DNA from: Lentzea nigeriaca
GTDB lineage: Bacteria > Actinomycetota > Actinomycetes > Mycobacteriales > Pseudonocardiaceae
Length of the DNA stretch: 64,000 nucleotides
Assembly: GCF_016907955.1 (NCBI RefSeq)
Contig: NZ_JAFBCX010000013.1
Coordinates: forward strand, 124,001 to 188,000
Direction of reading: 5' to 3'
This document shows positions 51,698-62,078 of the stretch, in pieces. The notes below the pieces were generated by a model. That model saw only the letters and a list, made by a program, of their open reading frames with translations, ran no database searches and was not told the origin of the DNA. How positions within the stretch are numbered: the first letter of the stretch is position 1; every line of letters starts with the position of its first letter. A program made the position numbers and the translations under genes.

Positions 51698-52546
51698 ATG
51701 GATCTGCGGCAGCTGCGGGCGTTCGTCGCGGTGGTCGACGCGGGCACGTTCACCGACGCGGCAAGGGAACTCGACCTCACCCAGGCGTCGGTGTCACGAG
51801 CCGTCGCCGCGCTGGAAGCCTCGTTGGGCGTACGACTCCTGCAACGGTCGACGCGACACGTGGCCCTGACGGTGACCGGCACGCAGGTGCTCGCCGGCGC
51901 GCGGCGGGTGCTGGACGAGGTCGCGCACCTGTACCGGATCGCATCGGCCACGCAGACCGAGCTCCGCATCGGTTACGCCTGGTCGGCGCTGGGCAAGCAC
52001 ACCCGGCGCGTCCAGAAGGCCTGGGCCGCGACGCATCCCGGCCTGCCGCTGGTGTTCGTCCAGTCGAACTCGCTCACCGCGGGCCTCGCCGAGGGCACCG
52101 CCGACGTCGCGGTCGTGCGCAGGGCCCTCGACGACCCGCGCTTCGAAACGGCGTTGCTCGGCACCGAACGCCGCTACGGCGTCGTCGCGACGGACAACCC
52201 GTTGGCGCGCAAGCGTTCCTTGTCCTTGGCCGACTTCTCGCGGTACGGCATCGCGGTCGACGACCGGACCGGGACGACCACTTTGGACCTCTGGAAACCG
52301 GGCGCCGCACCCGCGGTCGTGCGCAACACCCACGGCGTCGACGAATGGCTGACGCTGATCGCGGCGGGCCAGGCCGTCGGCATGACGTCCGAGGCCACCG
52401 CGAGCCTGAACCCGCGCCCCGGCGTGGCCTACCGCGCGGTGAAGGACGCGCCGCCGATCGCGGTGTGGCTCGCGTGGTGGAAGGACGACCCGCCGCGGTA
52501 TGTGAACGACCTGATCACGCTGGCGTGCGACGCTTATCGCGCGTGA
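51698..52546 (+). CDS. LysR-family regulator (likely controls the EamA exporter)
   Basis: The ATG at 51698 opens the standard LysR HTH (MDLRQLRAFVAVVDAGTFTD...SVSRAVAALEASLG), so the 18 extra residues of the longer frame are not used. The 282-residue protein has a LysR effector-binding domain. It is divergent from the exporter gene by 68 bp. Its 3' end overlaps that of the second LysR gene by 32 bp. Confidence 0.88.
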   Translation: MDLRQLRAFVAVVDAGTFTDAARELDLTQASVSRAVAALEASLGVRLLQRSTRHVALTVTGTQVLAGARRVLDEVAHLYRIASATQTELRIGYAWSALGKHTRRVQKAWAATHPGLPLVFVQSNSLTAGLAEGTADVAVVRRALDDPRFETALLGTERRYGVVATDNPLARKRSLSLADFSRYGIAVDDRTGTTTLDLWKPGAAPAVVRNTHGVDEWLTLIAAGQAVGMTSEATASLNPRPGVAYRAVKDAPPIAVWLAWWKDDPPRYVNDLITLACDAYRA

Positions 52547-53423
52547 CGATCTCCTGCACCACCGCGATCAACGCCCTGGCCGCCGCGGTCGGGGCGCGGT
52601 CGGCAGGCCGAGCGAGTCCAAGCGGCCACCTCAGATCCGCTCCGGTGACTTTCAGGGTCGTCACTCCTTGGGCGTTCCCGAGGATGTAGTTCGGAAGGAG
52701 CGCGACGCCGAGGCCGTGCCGGACGTAGTCGACACCGGTGAAGATGTCCGCCATCTCCAGGGTCACCCGTCTCGGCACCGCGGCCTGCGCGAACGCCCGG
52801 TCCACCACGGCCCGGTTGCCGTAGCCCACCGGCGAGTCGATGAAGTCCAGTCCAGCGAGATCACCTATGGACACTTCTTCTTTGGTGGCCAACGGATGGT
52901 TCTTTGGCACGACCAGGTCCATTGTGGAGTGCGCGAGCTCGTCGAGGACGATCCCGGCGGGCGCCTCGCCCGGCAGCGACACGAAGGCGAGGTCGAGCCT
53001 GCGGTCCAGCAACTGCTCGACGAGGCCCTGCGAACCCGAGGTGGCGGCACTCGTGCGCACCAGCACACCGGGATGCCTGCGGTGGAACTCGCCGAGCAGC
53101 GCCGGCAGGTCGATCAGGGTCATCGCGGTGAGCGTGCCGAGCTTGACCGTGCCTCTCAGTCCGCCCTTGACCTGGGCCACCGCGTCCTTCGCCGCGGTGA
53201 CGGCGTCCAGCGCGGCCTGGGCCTTCGGCAGGAGCGCCTCGCCGGCGTCGGTCAGCAGGACCCGTTTGGAGTTGCGGTCCAGCAGGGTGGCGCCGAGCTC
53301 GCGTTCGAGCGTCTTGATGGCGGCCGAGACGGCGGACTGGACGACGTGCACGCGGGCGGCGGCTCGGGTGAAGGTGCCTTCCTCGGCGACCGCGACGAAG
53401 TACTCCAGCTGACGGAGGTCCAC
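52515..53423 (-). CDS. LysR-family regulator (likely controls the MFS exporter)
   Basis: The 302-residue protein has the LysR HTH (MDLRQLEYFVAVAEEGTFTR...QSAVSAAIKTLERELG). It is divergent from the MFS gene with 82 bp between starts. That gap has the palindrome GTGATGATCAC and a further GTGATGATC copy, as expected for a LysR site pair. Confidence 0.9.
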   Translation of the reverse strand: MDLRQLEYFVAVAEEGTFTRAAARVHVVQSAVSAAIKTLERELGATLLDRNSKRVLLTDAGEALLPKAQAALDAVTAAKDAVAQVKGGLRGTVKLGTLTAMTLIDLPALLGEFHRRHPGVLVRTSAATSGSQGLVEQLLDRRLDLAFVSLPGEAPAGIVLDELAHSTMDLVVPKNHPLATKEEVSIGDLAGLDFIDSPVGYGNRAVVDRAFAQAAVPRRVTLEMADIFTGVDYVRHGLGVALLPNYILGNAQGVTTLKVTGADLRWPLGLARPADRAPTAAARALIAVVQEIVTRDKRRTPA

Positions 53424-53443
53424 ACGTGCAAGTATCTCAGAAA

Positions 53444-53484
53444 GTGATGATCACTAGCGTCAACTTTCGTTGGACGTGATGATC
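53444..53484. promoter_or_regulatory. LysR-type operator candidate
   Basis: GTGATGATCAC (53444-53454) is a perfect 11-bp palindrome with a T-N-A style core. GTGATGATC recurs as a direct copy at 53476-53484, 32 bp on. They lie in the 82-bp divergent region between the LysR and MFS genes. Confidence 0.45.
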
Positions 53485-53505
53485 GCGGGCGCGGAAGGTG
53501 AGGGC

Positions 53506-54801
53506 ATGTCCCTGGACCTCACTCCGCTGATCGATACCACCGCGCCCACCAGCACCACCGCACCCGTCACCACCACGGTCGCCATGACCATGACGGCACC
53601 CAACACCCGCACCCGCACGGCCAACAGGACACAGGCCACCTCCAGCAGGCGCCACGGCGTCGGTTTCTGGGTCGTCGCCGCCACCTTTCTCGTCGCGATG
53701 GCCTACTCGACCGTCCCGTCTCCGCTCTTCCCCCTCTACGTGGCCCGCGAAGGCTTCTCCACCTTCGCCATCACGGTCGTGTTCGCGGCGTTCGCGGTGG
53801 GCGTGGTCATCAGCCTCGTCCTGGCTGGCCACGTCTCGGACTGGCTGGGCCGCAAGGCGATCCTCCTGCCCGCCCTCGGCCTGGAGATCGTGTCCGCGCT
53901 GCTGTTCCTCAGCAGCACGGCACTGCCCGTCCTGATCCTGGCCCGCGTGGTCAACGGCCTCGGCGTCGGCATGATCGCCGCCACCGCCACCGCGTACCTG
54001 CACGACCTGCACACCCGCCACCGTCCCGGCGCCTCCTCGCAGCGCTTCGAGATCGTCTCGACCGCCGCGAACATCGGCGGACTGGGCGTCGGCGCGCTGC
54101 TCGCCGGGGTGCTGGCGCAGTACGCGTCCTCGCCGTTGAGCACCCCCTACGTCGTGCTGGCCGTGCTGCTCGTCGTGAGCGTCATCGCCGTGGCGTTGAC
54201 CCCGGAAACGGTTACGCGCCAACAGGTCCGCTACCATCCACAACGGATCAGCGCAGGCCATCTCGTCGCCGGAATGGGCGCGTTCTCGGCGTTCGCGGTG
54301 TTCGGCGTCTTCACGTCCGTTTCGCCGGGCTTCGTGGCGGGCGAGCTGCACCACCCGTCGCGGACGCTGGCCGGGCTCGTCGTCTTCATCGTGTTCGGTG
54401 GCGCTGCCCTCGCCCAGACCCTCACGAGCGGACTGCCGGTGCCCGTTCAGCGCACGGTCGGCCTTGGCGCGCAGGCGATCGGTGTGCTGCTGGTCGTCGC
54501 GGGCATGGACGCGGCCGGCTTCCCGCTGTTCCTCGTCGGCGGCGCGATCGCCGGGGTCGGCGCGGGCGTGCAGTTCAAGGCGGCCATCGGGGCCGTGGTG
54601 AGGATGGCGGCCCCCGAGAAGCGCGGCGAGGCGTTGGCAGGCCTGTTCTTCATCGCCTACCTCGGGCTGAGCTTGCCGTCGCTGTCGATCGGGCTCGCCA
54701 CGCGGTACTTCGCTGCGACGACCGTGATGACGTGGTTCGCCGCCATCCTGCTCATGCTCCTGGCGGGTGTAGCTGTGCTAGCCGCTCCACGGCGGTCCTG
54801 A
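53506..54801 (+). CDS. Major facilitator superfamily transporter
   Basis: The ATG at 53506 follows GAAGGTGAGGG. The 431-residue protein has an unusual Thr/Pro-rich cytoplasmic N-tail of about 45 residues, then 12 predicted helices. Motif A is visible as GHVSDWLGRKAI and the motif B-like LILARVVNGLGVGMI in helix 4. It is of the drug-efflux (DHA1) type; the substrate is unknown. It overlaps the 3' end of a broken phosphotransferase gene by 50 bp. Confidence 0.85.
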   Translation: MSLDLTPLIDTTAPTSTTAPVTTTVAMTMTAPNTRTRTANRTQATSSRRHGVGFWVVAATFLVAMAYSTVPSPLFPLYVAREGFSTFAITVVFAAFAVGVVISLVLAGHVSDWLGRKAILLPALGLEIVSALLFLSSTALPVLILARVVNGLGVGMIAATATAYLHDLHTRHRPGASSQRFEIVSTAANIGGLGVGALLAGVLAQYASSPLSTPYVVLAVLLVVSVIAVALTPETVTRQQVRYHPQRISAGHLVAGMGAFSAFAVFGVFTSVSPGFVAGELHHPSRTLAGLVVFIVFGGAALAQTLTSGLPVPVQRTVGLGAQAIGVLLVVAGMDAAGFPLFLVGGAIAGVGAGVQFKAAIGAVVRMAAPEKRGEALAGLFFIAYLGLSLPSLSIGLATRYFAATTVMTWFAAILLMLLAGVAVLAAPRRS

Positions 54802-55584
54802 CGTACCGGTCCTGGCCCGAGTCGATGCCGTACAGCCCGGAGTCGACCGGCGCCATCCGGACGCGTTCCTCGATGTAGCGCCGCATGCCCGGCCAGACGA
54901 GCCCGCCGTGGCGCGCGTAGGCGTCGACCAGCGAGTCGAGCCGCCCGAACTGCTTGACGAGGCGGCGGAAGTCGGCGGCCGGGTCGCCCACCAGCGAGTC
55001 GGTCCAGTCGATCACGCCGGAGAGCTTTCCGTCGACCACCAACGTGTTCGCCGGACTGATGTCCGTGTGCGCGACGACCGACCGCGGCGGCCACGTCGAG
55101 TCGTCGTCGAGCCACCCCTGCCAGTAGCGCCACAGTTCGTCGGACAACCCGAGCTCACCCCGCGACCGGTGGATCTTGCGGGCGATGGTGGAACGGATCT
55201 CGCCTGGCAGACGCACCTCGACACCGGTCCGCGCGGCGTCCTCCATCGGGATGGCGTCAGCGCGGCGAGAAACCGTGCGACGTCGGAGAAGTACTCGTCG
55301 CCCGGATCGTCCGGGTGTTCCCCCGGAAGAGCGCGGTAGACGGCGATGTCCGCGATGTCCGGACGCCAGCGCGGCACCGGAACCGGCACGCGATCCGCCA
55401 CCAGGTCGAGCAACGCGCGCTCGGGGCCCATGCGCCGCAGCACCCATCCTCGCCGTGGCTGCCGCAGGATCCACGCGGCACCATCGGCGTCCAGGGCGTG
55501 CAGCACCAGGAAGTCGCCACCGGAATCGACCAGCGCACCGGGCAGAAGGCCCATCGCGTCGGCGATCTGAGGGAGATCAGTCAA
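54752..55584 (-). pseudogene. Aminoglycoside/macrolide phosphotransferase-like gene with one frameshift
   Basis: Two overlapping minus-strand frames make one APH-family protein. The first (from TTG 55584) encodes the N-lobe: ALVDSGGDFLVLHALDADG, AWILRQPRRGWVLRRMG and DVARFLAAL. The second (to 54752) encodes the C-lobe with the catalytic loop HTDISPANTLV, the DFG-equivalent DWTDSLVGDP and the rest. The change of frame is at about 55257-55260, where one base appears missing (restoring it reads LAAL-HAIPMEDA). The order resembles macrolide 2'-phosphotransferases. It is either a real inactivation or a sequencing error. Confidence 0.75.
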
Positions 55585-56245
55585 TGTGCACCTTGACCGG
55601 GTGCCGCACGTCCTGTGAGCACAGGAAGACGTTCAGATTTCCCTCGCTCCCGAACACCCACTCGACGTTGTCGCCGGACGGCTCGTACGTGCCGAGCGAG
55701 AGGGTCTGGCGCTGCACCGCGGAGCACTCCGGGCACACGAACGTCAGCGGGCCGGAGGCGTGCCACGCGGTCCAGCCGCCGATCTTCGTACCTTCCGAGG
55801 TCGTCGGCAGGTCCCGCAGTTCCTCCGGACGCTCGTACGCGTGCGGGTACTCGGTGTACCGGATCGGCTCGAGGACGTTGACCGTGGGGACGTAGAACTC
55901 CTCCTGCTCCGAGGGCTCCGGTTCCTCCTCGATCAGCTCGAACACCCTCGTGGAGTCACGCCACACCAGCCGCACGTCCGGGCCGTAGGCGTCGGGGACC
56001 TCGTGGTCGAGGGTGCACAGGAACACCTGGAGCACATCCGTGCCGTCAGGAAACGGCAACTCCGGGAAGTCGCGCCGATACAGCTGCAGAGCGCCGACGA
56101 ACGGCTCACCGTCGCCGTCGCAGTGCGGCCACGGCTCGTCGATCGGCCACAGCATCGGGCCGCCGATGTGGCTGTCGGCGTCCGTCGGATCGCCTTCCAG
56201 CGGGTTCAGCAGCACCGCGGGCCTCGCCCAGTCCTGCTCGCCCAT
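55577..56245 (-). CDS. Hypothetical protein (intact copy of a tandem paralogue pair)
   Basis: From ATG 56245 (overlapping the upstream copy stop as TGATG) the 222-residue protein is acidic and has a CPEC zinc-finger-like pair near residue 175, a GGPMLWPIDEPWPHCDGDGEP block and the end NVFLCSQDVRHPVKVHID. It looks like actinomycete proteins of the YwqG/DUF1963 type, which bind or process an unknown partner, but this is tentative. It has a broken paralogue directly upstream and a broken phosphotransferase gene downstream. Confidence 0.6.
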   Translation of the reverse strand: MGEQDWARPAVLLNPLEGDPTDADSHIGGPMLWPIDEPWPHCDGDGEPFVGALQLYRRDFPELPFPDGTDVLQVFLCTLDHEVPDAYGPDVRLVWRDSTRVFELIEEEPEPSEQEEFYVPTVNVLEPIRYTEYPHAYERPEELRDLPTTSEGTKIGGWTAWHASGPLTFVCPECSAVQRQTLSLGTYEPSGDNVEWVFGSEGNLNVFLCSQDVRHPVKVHID

Positions 56246-56800
56246 CAGTCGATGCGCAGCTTGATCGGATGCCGGACGTCCTCCGTGCACGCGAACACGT
56301 TCAATGCGCCCTCCCTGCCGAACTCCCACCCGACGACCGCCTGTTCGGCGATCTCGCAGGAGCACAGCTCCTTCTCGGGTTCCTCGTGGGTGTAAAGAGC
56401 TAGCAGAAGGCGCCGGTCGGCTCCGCAGGAGGGGCATCCCAGGCCGAAGGGCGAGGTCTGGCACCAGAAGGCCCAGCCGCCGACCTTGCTGCCGTTCGCG
56501 ACCGGCGGCCAGTCCCCCCGCGCCTACAGGCTGTTCGTCGCCCATCGGGTACTCGACGATCCGGCACGGGTGCAGCACGCACGGCCGGGTGCGGTACTGC
56601 GGCTCGAACAGCGCCGGTTCGGGAACGTCAGCGAGAACGTCCGTGACGGCCGACGAACGCCAGAAGAGCTGCACGCACGGTCCGAGGTGGTCGGTCTCAT
56701 CATCGGTGTGCTCCAACGGGCACATGAGGACCTGGAGCGCATCGGTGCCGTCGGGGAAAGGGAGCTCCCCCCATGATCGACACGAGAAACGGGCCAGTGG
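56245..56800 (-). pseudogene. Degenerate tandem paralogue of the hypothetical gene at 55577-56245
   Basis: Reading in two frames gives a shortened copy of the downstream protein. Frame 1 has ELPFPDGTDALQVLMCPLEH, GPCVQLFWRSSAV and CRIVEYPMGDEQ, matching its neighbour. Frame 2 continues DWPPVANGSKVGGWAFW, GLGCPSCGADR and NVFACTEDVRHPIKLRID. They meet at a run of six G's near 56515-56520, where one G too many explains the shift. A second break at another G run near 56772 damages the N-terminus (GPFLVSIM in a third frame). No intact start remains. Confidence 0.7.
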
Positions 56801-56947
56801 TGTGCGGCGGAATGTTGCCGGTGAACTTGCGGTCAGAAGCGTGGGGGCTGTGCCGCGAGGTGCCCTGCCGAGCGTGAATCACCTCGCCGACGTTCCGAGT
56901 CGCACCACTGGCTCCCGGCCCCGCGAACGGGGCCGGGAGCAGCGAAA

Positions 56948-58453
<1,506 letters not shown>

Positions 58454-58800
58454 TCAGCGGGCACCCTGCCGCACCTCGCGGTGCGCCGCCATCCGGACGG
58501 GGGCGTTGACGACGCCGAACCCGCGGTAGCCACCGACGCGCTGCACCACCTCGAAGAACACCCTCGCCCGCTCGGCAGGCGGACCGGTGCGCGCCGGTGG
58601 GCCGGGCGGGTAGAACTGGTTGAGCGCGACCAGACCGTTCCCCAGCGAGCCCACCACCAGCCGGACCTCGCCGTGTCCTCGGGCAGGAGCCGTTCGACGC
58701 TCTCGGCGTCCCTCCCGTGGTAGGCGATCGCGAGCCGCAGACCGATCGCCCGGCTCCGGTTTTCTGCTCCGGCGAGGCGAACCATTACTGGTGCTGCGCG
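58454..58800 (-). pseudogene. C-terminal remnant of a 4-hydroxyphenylpyruvate-dioxygenase-like gene
   Basis: Two frames make one C-terminal piece. Frame A (58785 to about 58675) has GLRLAIAYHGRDAESVERLLPED. Frame B (to 58454) has GEVRLVVGSLGNGLVALNQF, RVFFEVVQRVGGYRGFGVVN and APVRMAAHR. The last block is the typical end of the HPPD-like part of fused sugar-isomerase/HPPD proteins (QuiC type). One base missing in a G run near 58678 explains the frame change. The 5' two thirds are gone. Bases 58801-58964 hold no gene. Confidence 0.5.
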
Positions 58801-58964
58801 GTTCTGGGAACCACACCTCGCAGCGTGCCGGTCATCGGCTGTTTCCGCTCAGCCGCAGCGTCTAGGCAAAGATTCGGCAAACCGGCTAGACGTGAACAGC
58901 GTTCATGTACCACCTTCTGCCTCGCAAGCCTCACCGCACCCTGCTCACGGAATAGAGGCCACTG

Positions 58965-59711
58965 TTGAGGAAGTTCCTGCCCGCGCTGACCGGCGCGCTC
59001 CTGATCACCGCCCTGCTCCCCGGCGTCGCACTCGCCGATCCGCCGCAGGCCATCCCCGCCAGCTTCGCGGCGGAGGACGGCAAGTGGCAGCCGGCGTTCG
59101 ACTACGACGGCGACGGCTGCTACCCGACCCCGGCGATCTCGCCGACCGGTCAGGTGGCGACGGGCCTGAAGAACTCGGGCGCGCTCAACGGCCAGTGCCA
59201 CGACCGTTCCGACCTGGACAACACCAACTCCTACAGCCGCTCCAAGTGCAACAACAGCTGGTGCGCCTACCTGTACGACCTGTACTTCGAGAAGGACCAG
59301 GCCGTGCCGGGCTGGGACTGCTGCGGCCACCGCCACGACATCGAGCACGTGATCATCTGGGTGCAGAACGACGTGGCGCAGTACGTCTCGACGTCCGCGC
59401 ACGGCAAGTACAGCACCTACTCACGCGACAAAGTGGCATGGGAAGGCACCCACGCCAAGATCATCTACCACAAGGACGGCGCCAGCACGCACTGCTTCCG
59501 CCTCGCGGGCTTCAACGAGGTCGCCGAAAACCACTACGGGGTCTACCAGTACCCCGGCCTGGTGAGCTGGGACCGTTTCCCTGCCGGGGTGCGCGACATC
59601 CTGGTGAACGCGAACTTCGGCAAAGCATCGCTGGCGATCAAGGACAGCGCGTTCAGCCACAACCTCGGCATCGCCAAGCCCGCCGGGATCCCGTTCGACC
59701 CCAACGCCTGA
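58965..59711 (+). CDS. Secreted NPP1/NLP necrosis- and ethylene-inducing-like protein
   Basis: The TTG start (AGAGG upstream) gives 248 residues with a signal peptide (PALTGALLITALLPGVALA). It has the NLP blocks CYPTPAISPTG, SWCAYLYDLYFEKDQ and the metal-binding heptapeptide GHRHDIE (121-127) followed by HVIIWV. The usual motif is GHRHDWE, so Trp is Ile here; the metal ligands His, Asp and Glu remain. NLPs bind plant GIPC sphingolipids and permeabilise dicot membranes. Alongside the expansin and pectin esterase this suggests plant contact. Convergent with a TetR gene. Confidence 0.88.
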   Translation: MRKFLPALTGALLITALLPGVALADPPQAIPASFAAEDGKWQPAFDYDGDGCYPTPAISPTGQVATGLKNSGALNGQCHDRSDLDNTNSYSRSKCNNSWCAYLYDLYFEKDQAVPGWDCCGHRHDIEHVIIWVQNDVAQYVSTSAHGKYSTYSRDKVAWEGTHAKIIYHKDGASTHCFRLAGFNEVAENHYGVYQYPGLVSWDRFPAGVRDILVNANFGKASLAIKDSAFSHNLGIAKPAGIPFDPNA

Positions 59712-59714
59712 GGC

Positions 59715-60386
59715 TCACTTGGCCACGCGGTCGAGCCATTCGGCCAGGAGGGCCCGTTCCGCCGGAGACAGCATCAGGGGCGGGTCCTCCTCCAGCGCCG
59801 CCTTCAACGCGATCGCGCGGCTCGGGATGTCCGTCGGCTCGTCCGGCGAGGCGTCCGTCGTGATCGCCCTGATCACCTGCTCGCGCGAGAACGTGATCAG
59901 CTCCAGGTCGCGTTCGGGTTCCGGTGTCGCGATCAGCGACAGAACGACCCCCGTGCCCGCGGCGTGCACGAACTGCGCGGCCTGCTCGACCGGCACCGTC
60001 AACCGGCCCACCGCCGCGATGCGGCTGATGATCTCGCGAAGCATGGCGTCCGCCTCCAGCCGCGCCTCGCGCTTGCGCGGCTCGCCGTACATCAGCAGGT
60101 AGAACGCGGGCCGCGCGAGGCCGAACCCGATGTGCAGCTCCCACCCGCGACGCAGGTCGTCGACCGGGTTGTCGCTCGCGCCCATCGCGTGCTTGGTCGC
60201 GAGGTAGTCGGCGAAACCGTAGGCCGCGACGGCATCCAGCAGACCGTCCTTGTCCCCGAACAGCCGGTACAGCGTGGGCGCCTGCACACCCGCCGCCGAC
60301 GCCACCGCGCGCGTGGAGACAGCCTCCTTGCCGCCCTCGATCAGCAGCTCGGCCGCGGCCTTCACCAACCGCTCTCTCGTGTCCAT
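59715..60386 (-). CDS. TetR-family transcriptional regulator
   Basis: From ATG 60386 the 223-residue protein has the HTH TRERLVKAAAELLIEGG and AVASAAGVQAPTLYRLFGDKDGL. It is divergent from the two SDR genes, with a pair of ATCA/TGAT dyads between the starts, and so probably represses them. Confidence 0.88.
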   Translation of the reverse strand: MDTRERLVKAAAELLIEGGKEAVSTRAVASAAGVQAPTLYRLFGDKDGLLDAVAAYGFADYLATKHAMGASDNPVDDLRRGWELHIGFGLARPAFYLLMYGEPRKREARLEADAMLREIISRIAAVGRLTVPVEQAAQFVHAAGTGVVLSLIATPEPERDLELITFSREQVIRAITTDASPDEPTDIPSRAIALKAALEEDPPLMLSPAERALLAEWLDRVAK

Positions 60387-60402
60387 GTAACGACGATAAC
60401 AC

Positions 60403-60442
60403 ATCAGAGGTAGCGCTGATTCGATATCAGTGCTACGTTGAT
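60403..60442. promoter_or_regulatory. Paired TetR operator candidate
   Basis: ATCAGAGGTAGCGCTGAT (60403-60420) and ATCAGTGCTACGTTGAT (60426-60442) are related dyads (ATCA...TGAT ends, GTAGC core) facing each other across 5 bp. They lie between the TetR and SDR starts. Confidence 0.6.
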
Positions 60443-60479
60443 TGCGTTAACGACGGAAACAGCAGCTAGGAGCACTGTT

Positions 60480-61205
60480 ATGACACGCGTTGCGATCGTC
60501 ACCGGTGGATCGAGGGGTATCGGGCGGGCCGCCGCCGAGCGACTCGCGGCGGACGGCCTGGCCGTCGTCATCGTCTACGCCGGCAACAAGGTCGAAGCCG
60601 ACAAGGCGGTCGAGGAGATCAAGGCCGCCGGCGGCCAGGCCATCGCCGCCCAGGCGGACGTGGCCGACGAGGTGGCTCTCGGCGCCGCGTTCGACCTGGC
60701 TGCGGAGACGTTCGGCGGCGTGGACGTCGTCGTGAACTCCGCGGGCATCATGCCGTTGGGCACGGTCTCGGACATGGACCTCGAAGTCTTCGACCGCATC
60801 ATGCGCACCAACGCCCGTGGCACGTTCGTCGTGTCCCAGCAGGCGGCCCGGAAGCTGCGCGACGGCGGCGCCATCATCAACATCTCGTCATCGGTCGTGG
60901 GCCTGCGTTTCCCGCAGTACGGCGCCTACGCCATGTCGAAGGGCGGCGTCGAGGCGCTCACCCTGGTCCTCGCCCGCGAGCTGCGCGGCCGTGACATCAC
61001 CGTGAACGCCATCGCCCCCGGCCCCACCGCCACCGCCCTGTTCCTGGAGGGCAAGGACGAGGCGACGATCGACAACCTCGCGAAGCAGGCCCCGCTGGAG
61101 CGAATCGGCTCCCCGGAGGACATCGCCGAGGTCGTCTCCTTCCTGGCGGGGCCGGCCCGCTGGATCAACGGTCAGGTCGTTCGTGCGAACGGAGGCATCA
61201 TCTGA
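60480..61205 (+). CDS. Short-chain dehydrogenase/reductase
   Basis: From ATG 60480 (AGGAG upstream) the 241-residue classical SDR has TGGSRGIG, NSAG, the Ser in NISSSV and the catalytic Tyr-Lys in YAMSKGG. The VYAGNK after beta-2 has no Asp and suggests NADP use. Its stop shares one base with the next SDR start, so the two are coupled. Confidence 0.9.
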   Translation: MTRVAIVTGGSRGIGRAAAERLAADGLAVVIVYAGNKVEADKAVEEIKAAGGQAIAAQADVADEVALGAAFDLAAETFGGVDVVVNSAGIMPLGTVSDMDLEVFDRIMRTNARGTFVVSQQAARKLRDGGAIINISSSVVGLRFPQYGAYAMSKGGVEALTLVLARELRGRDITVNAIAPGPTATALFLEGKDEATIDNLAKQAPLERIGSPEDIAEVVSFLAGPARWINGQVVRANGGII

Positions 61206-62077
61206 TGGGCAAGGTCATCGTCGTCACGGGAGCGTCCAGCGGCTTCGGAGCGCTGGCGGTGCGCGCGCTCGCCCGCGCGGGCCACACCGTCTACGCGGGC
61301 ATGAGGCAAACAGCGGGCCGCAACGCACCGGCGGTCGCCGAGTTGGGCGCTTTCGGTGCCGAGAACGGGGCCGACGTGCACGCCGTCGAGCTCGACGTGC
61401 AGTCGCAGGACTCGGCCGACGCGGCCATCGAGCTGATCATCGCCGAGCAAGGCCGCCTGGACGTCGTCGTGCACAACGCGGGACACATGGTCACCGGCCC
61501 GGCCGAGGCCTTCACACCGGAGCAGTACGCGGCCCTGTACGACGTGAACGTCCTCGGCACGCAACGGGTCAACCGCGCCGCACTGCCGCACCTGCGGCGT
61601 CAGCGATCCGGCCACGTCGTGTGGGTGGGTTCCTCGTCGACGCGCGGCGGCACTCCCCCGTACCTGGCCCCGTACTTCGCGGCCAAGGCGGCGATGGACG
61701 CGGTCGCCGTGTCGTACCGCGCCGAGCTGCTCCGGTTCGGCATCGAGACCACGATCGTCGTGCCGGGCGCGTTCACCCACGGCACCAACCACTTCACCCA
61801 CAGCGGCTCGCCCGCCGACACCGACGTGGCGTCCGCCTACGAGGAGTTCTACCCCGGCCTGATGGACCAGGTCGGCGCTCGCCTGGCCGAGCTGGAGCCG
61901 CCGTGGGCCTCCGTGTCGGCCGTCGCCGACGCGATCGTGTCCGCGGTCGACACCGCGAAACCGCCGTTCCGCGTGCACGTCGACCCGTCCGACGACGGTG
62001 CCGAGGTCGTGAACATGGTGGCGGACCGGGTGCGCAGCGAGTTCCTGCGCCGGGTGGAGCTGGCCGACCTGATCTGA
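61205..62077 (+). CDS. Short-chain dehydrogenase/reductase
   Basis: The 290-residue SDR has TGASSGFG, HNAG, the Ser in VGSSSTRG and the active-site Tyr-Lys given as APYFAAKAAMD, so the usual YXXXK is retained (Y-F-A-A-K). It follows the other SDR by a one-base overlap and is longer at the C-terminus. Substrate unknown; both are probably induced together. Confidence 0.88.
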   Translation: MGKVIVVTGASSGFGALAVRALARAGHTVYAGMRQTAGRNAPAVAELGAFGAENGADVHAVELDVQSQDSADAAIELIIAEQGRLDVVVHNAGHMVTGPAEAFTPEQYAALYDVNVLGTQRVNRAALPHLRRQRSGHVVWVGSSSTRGGTPPYLAPYFAAKAAMDAVAVSYRAELLRFGIETTIVVPGAFTHGTNHFTHSGSPADTDVASAYEEFYPGLMDQVGARLAELEPPWASVSAVADAIVSAVDTAKPPFRVHVDPSDDGAEVVNMVADRVRSEFLRRVELADLI

Positions 62078-62078
62078 C

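Noticed and set aside
58893-58905. TGAAC-AGC-GTTCA dyad upstream of the NLP gene
   Set aside because: Five-base arms are expected by chance at this length; kept only as a note.
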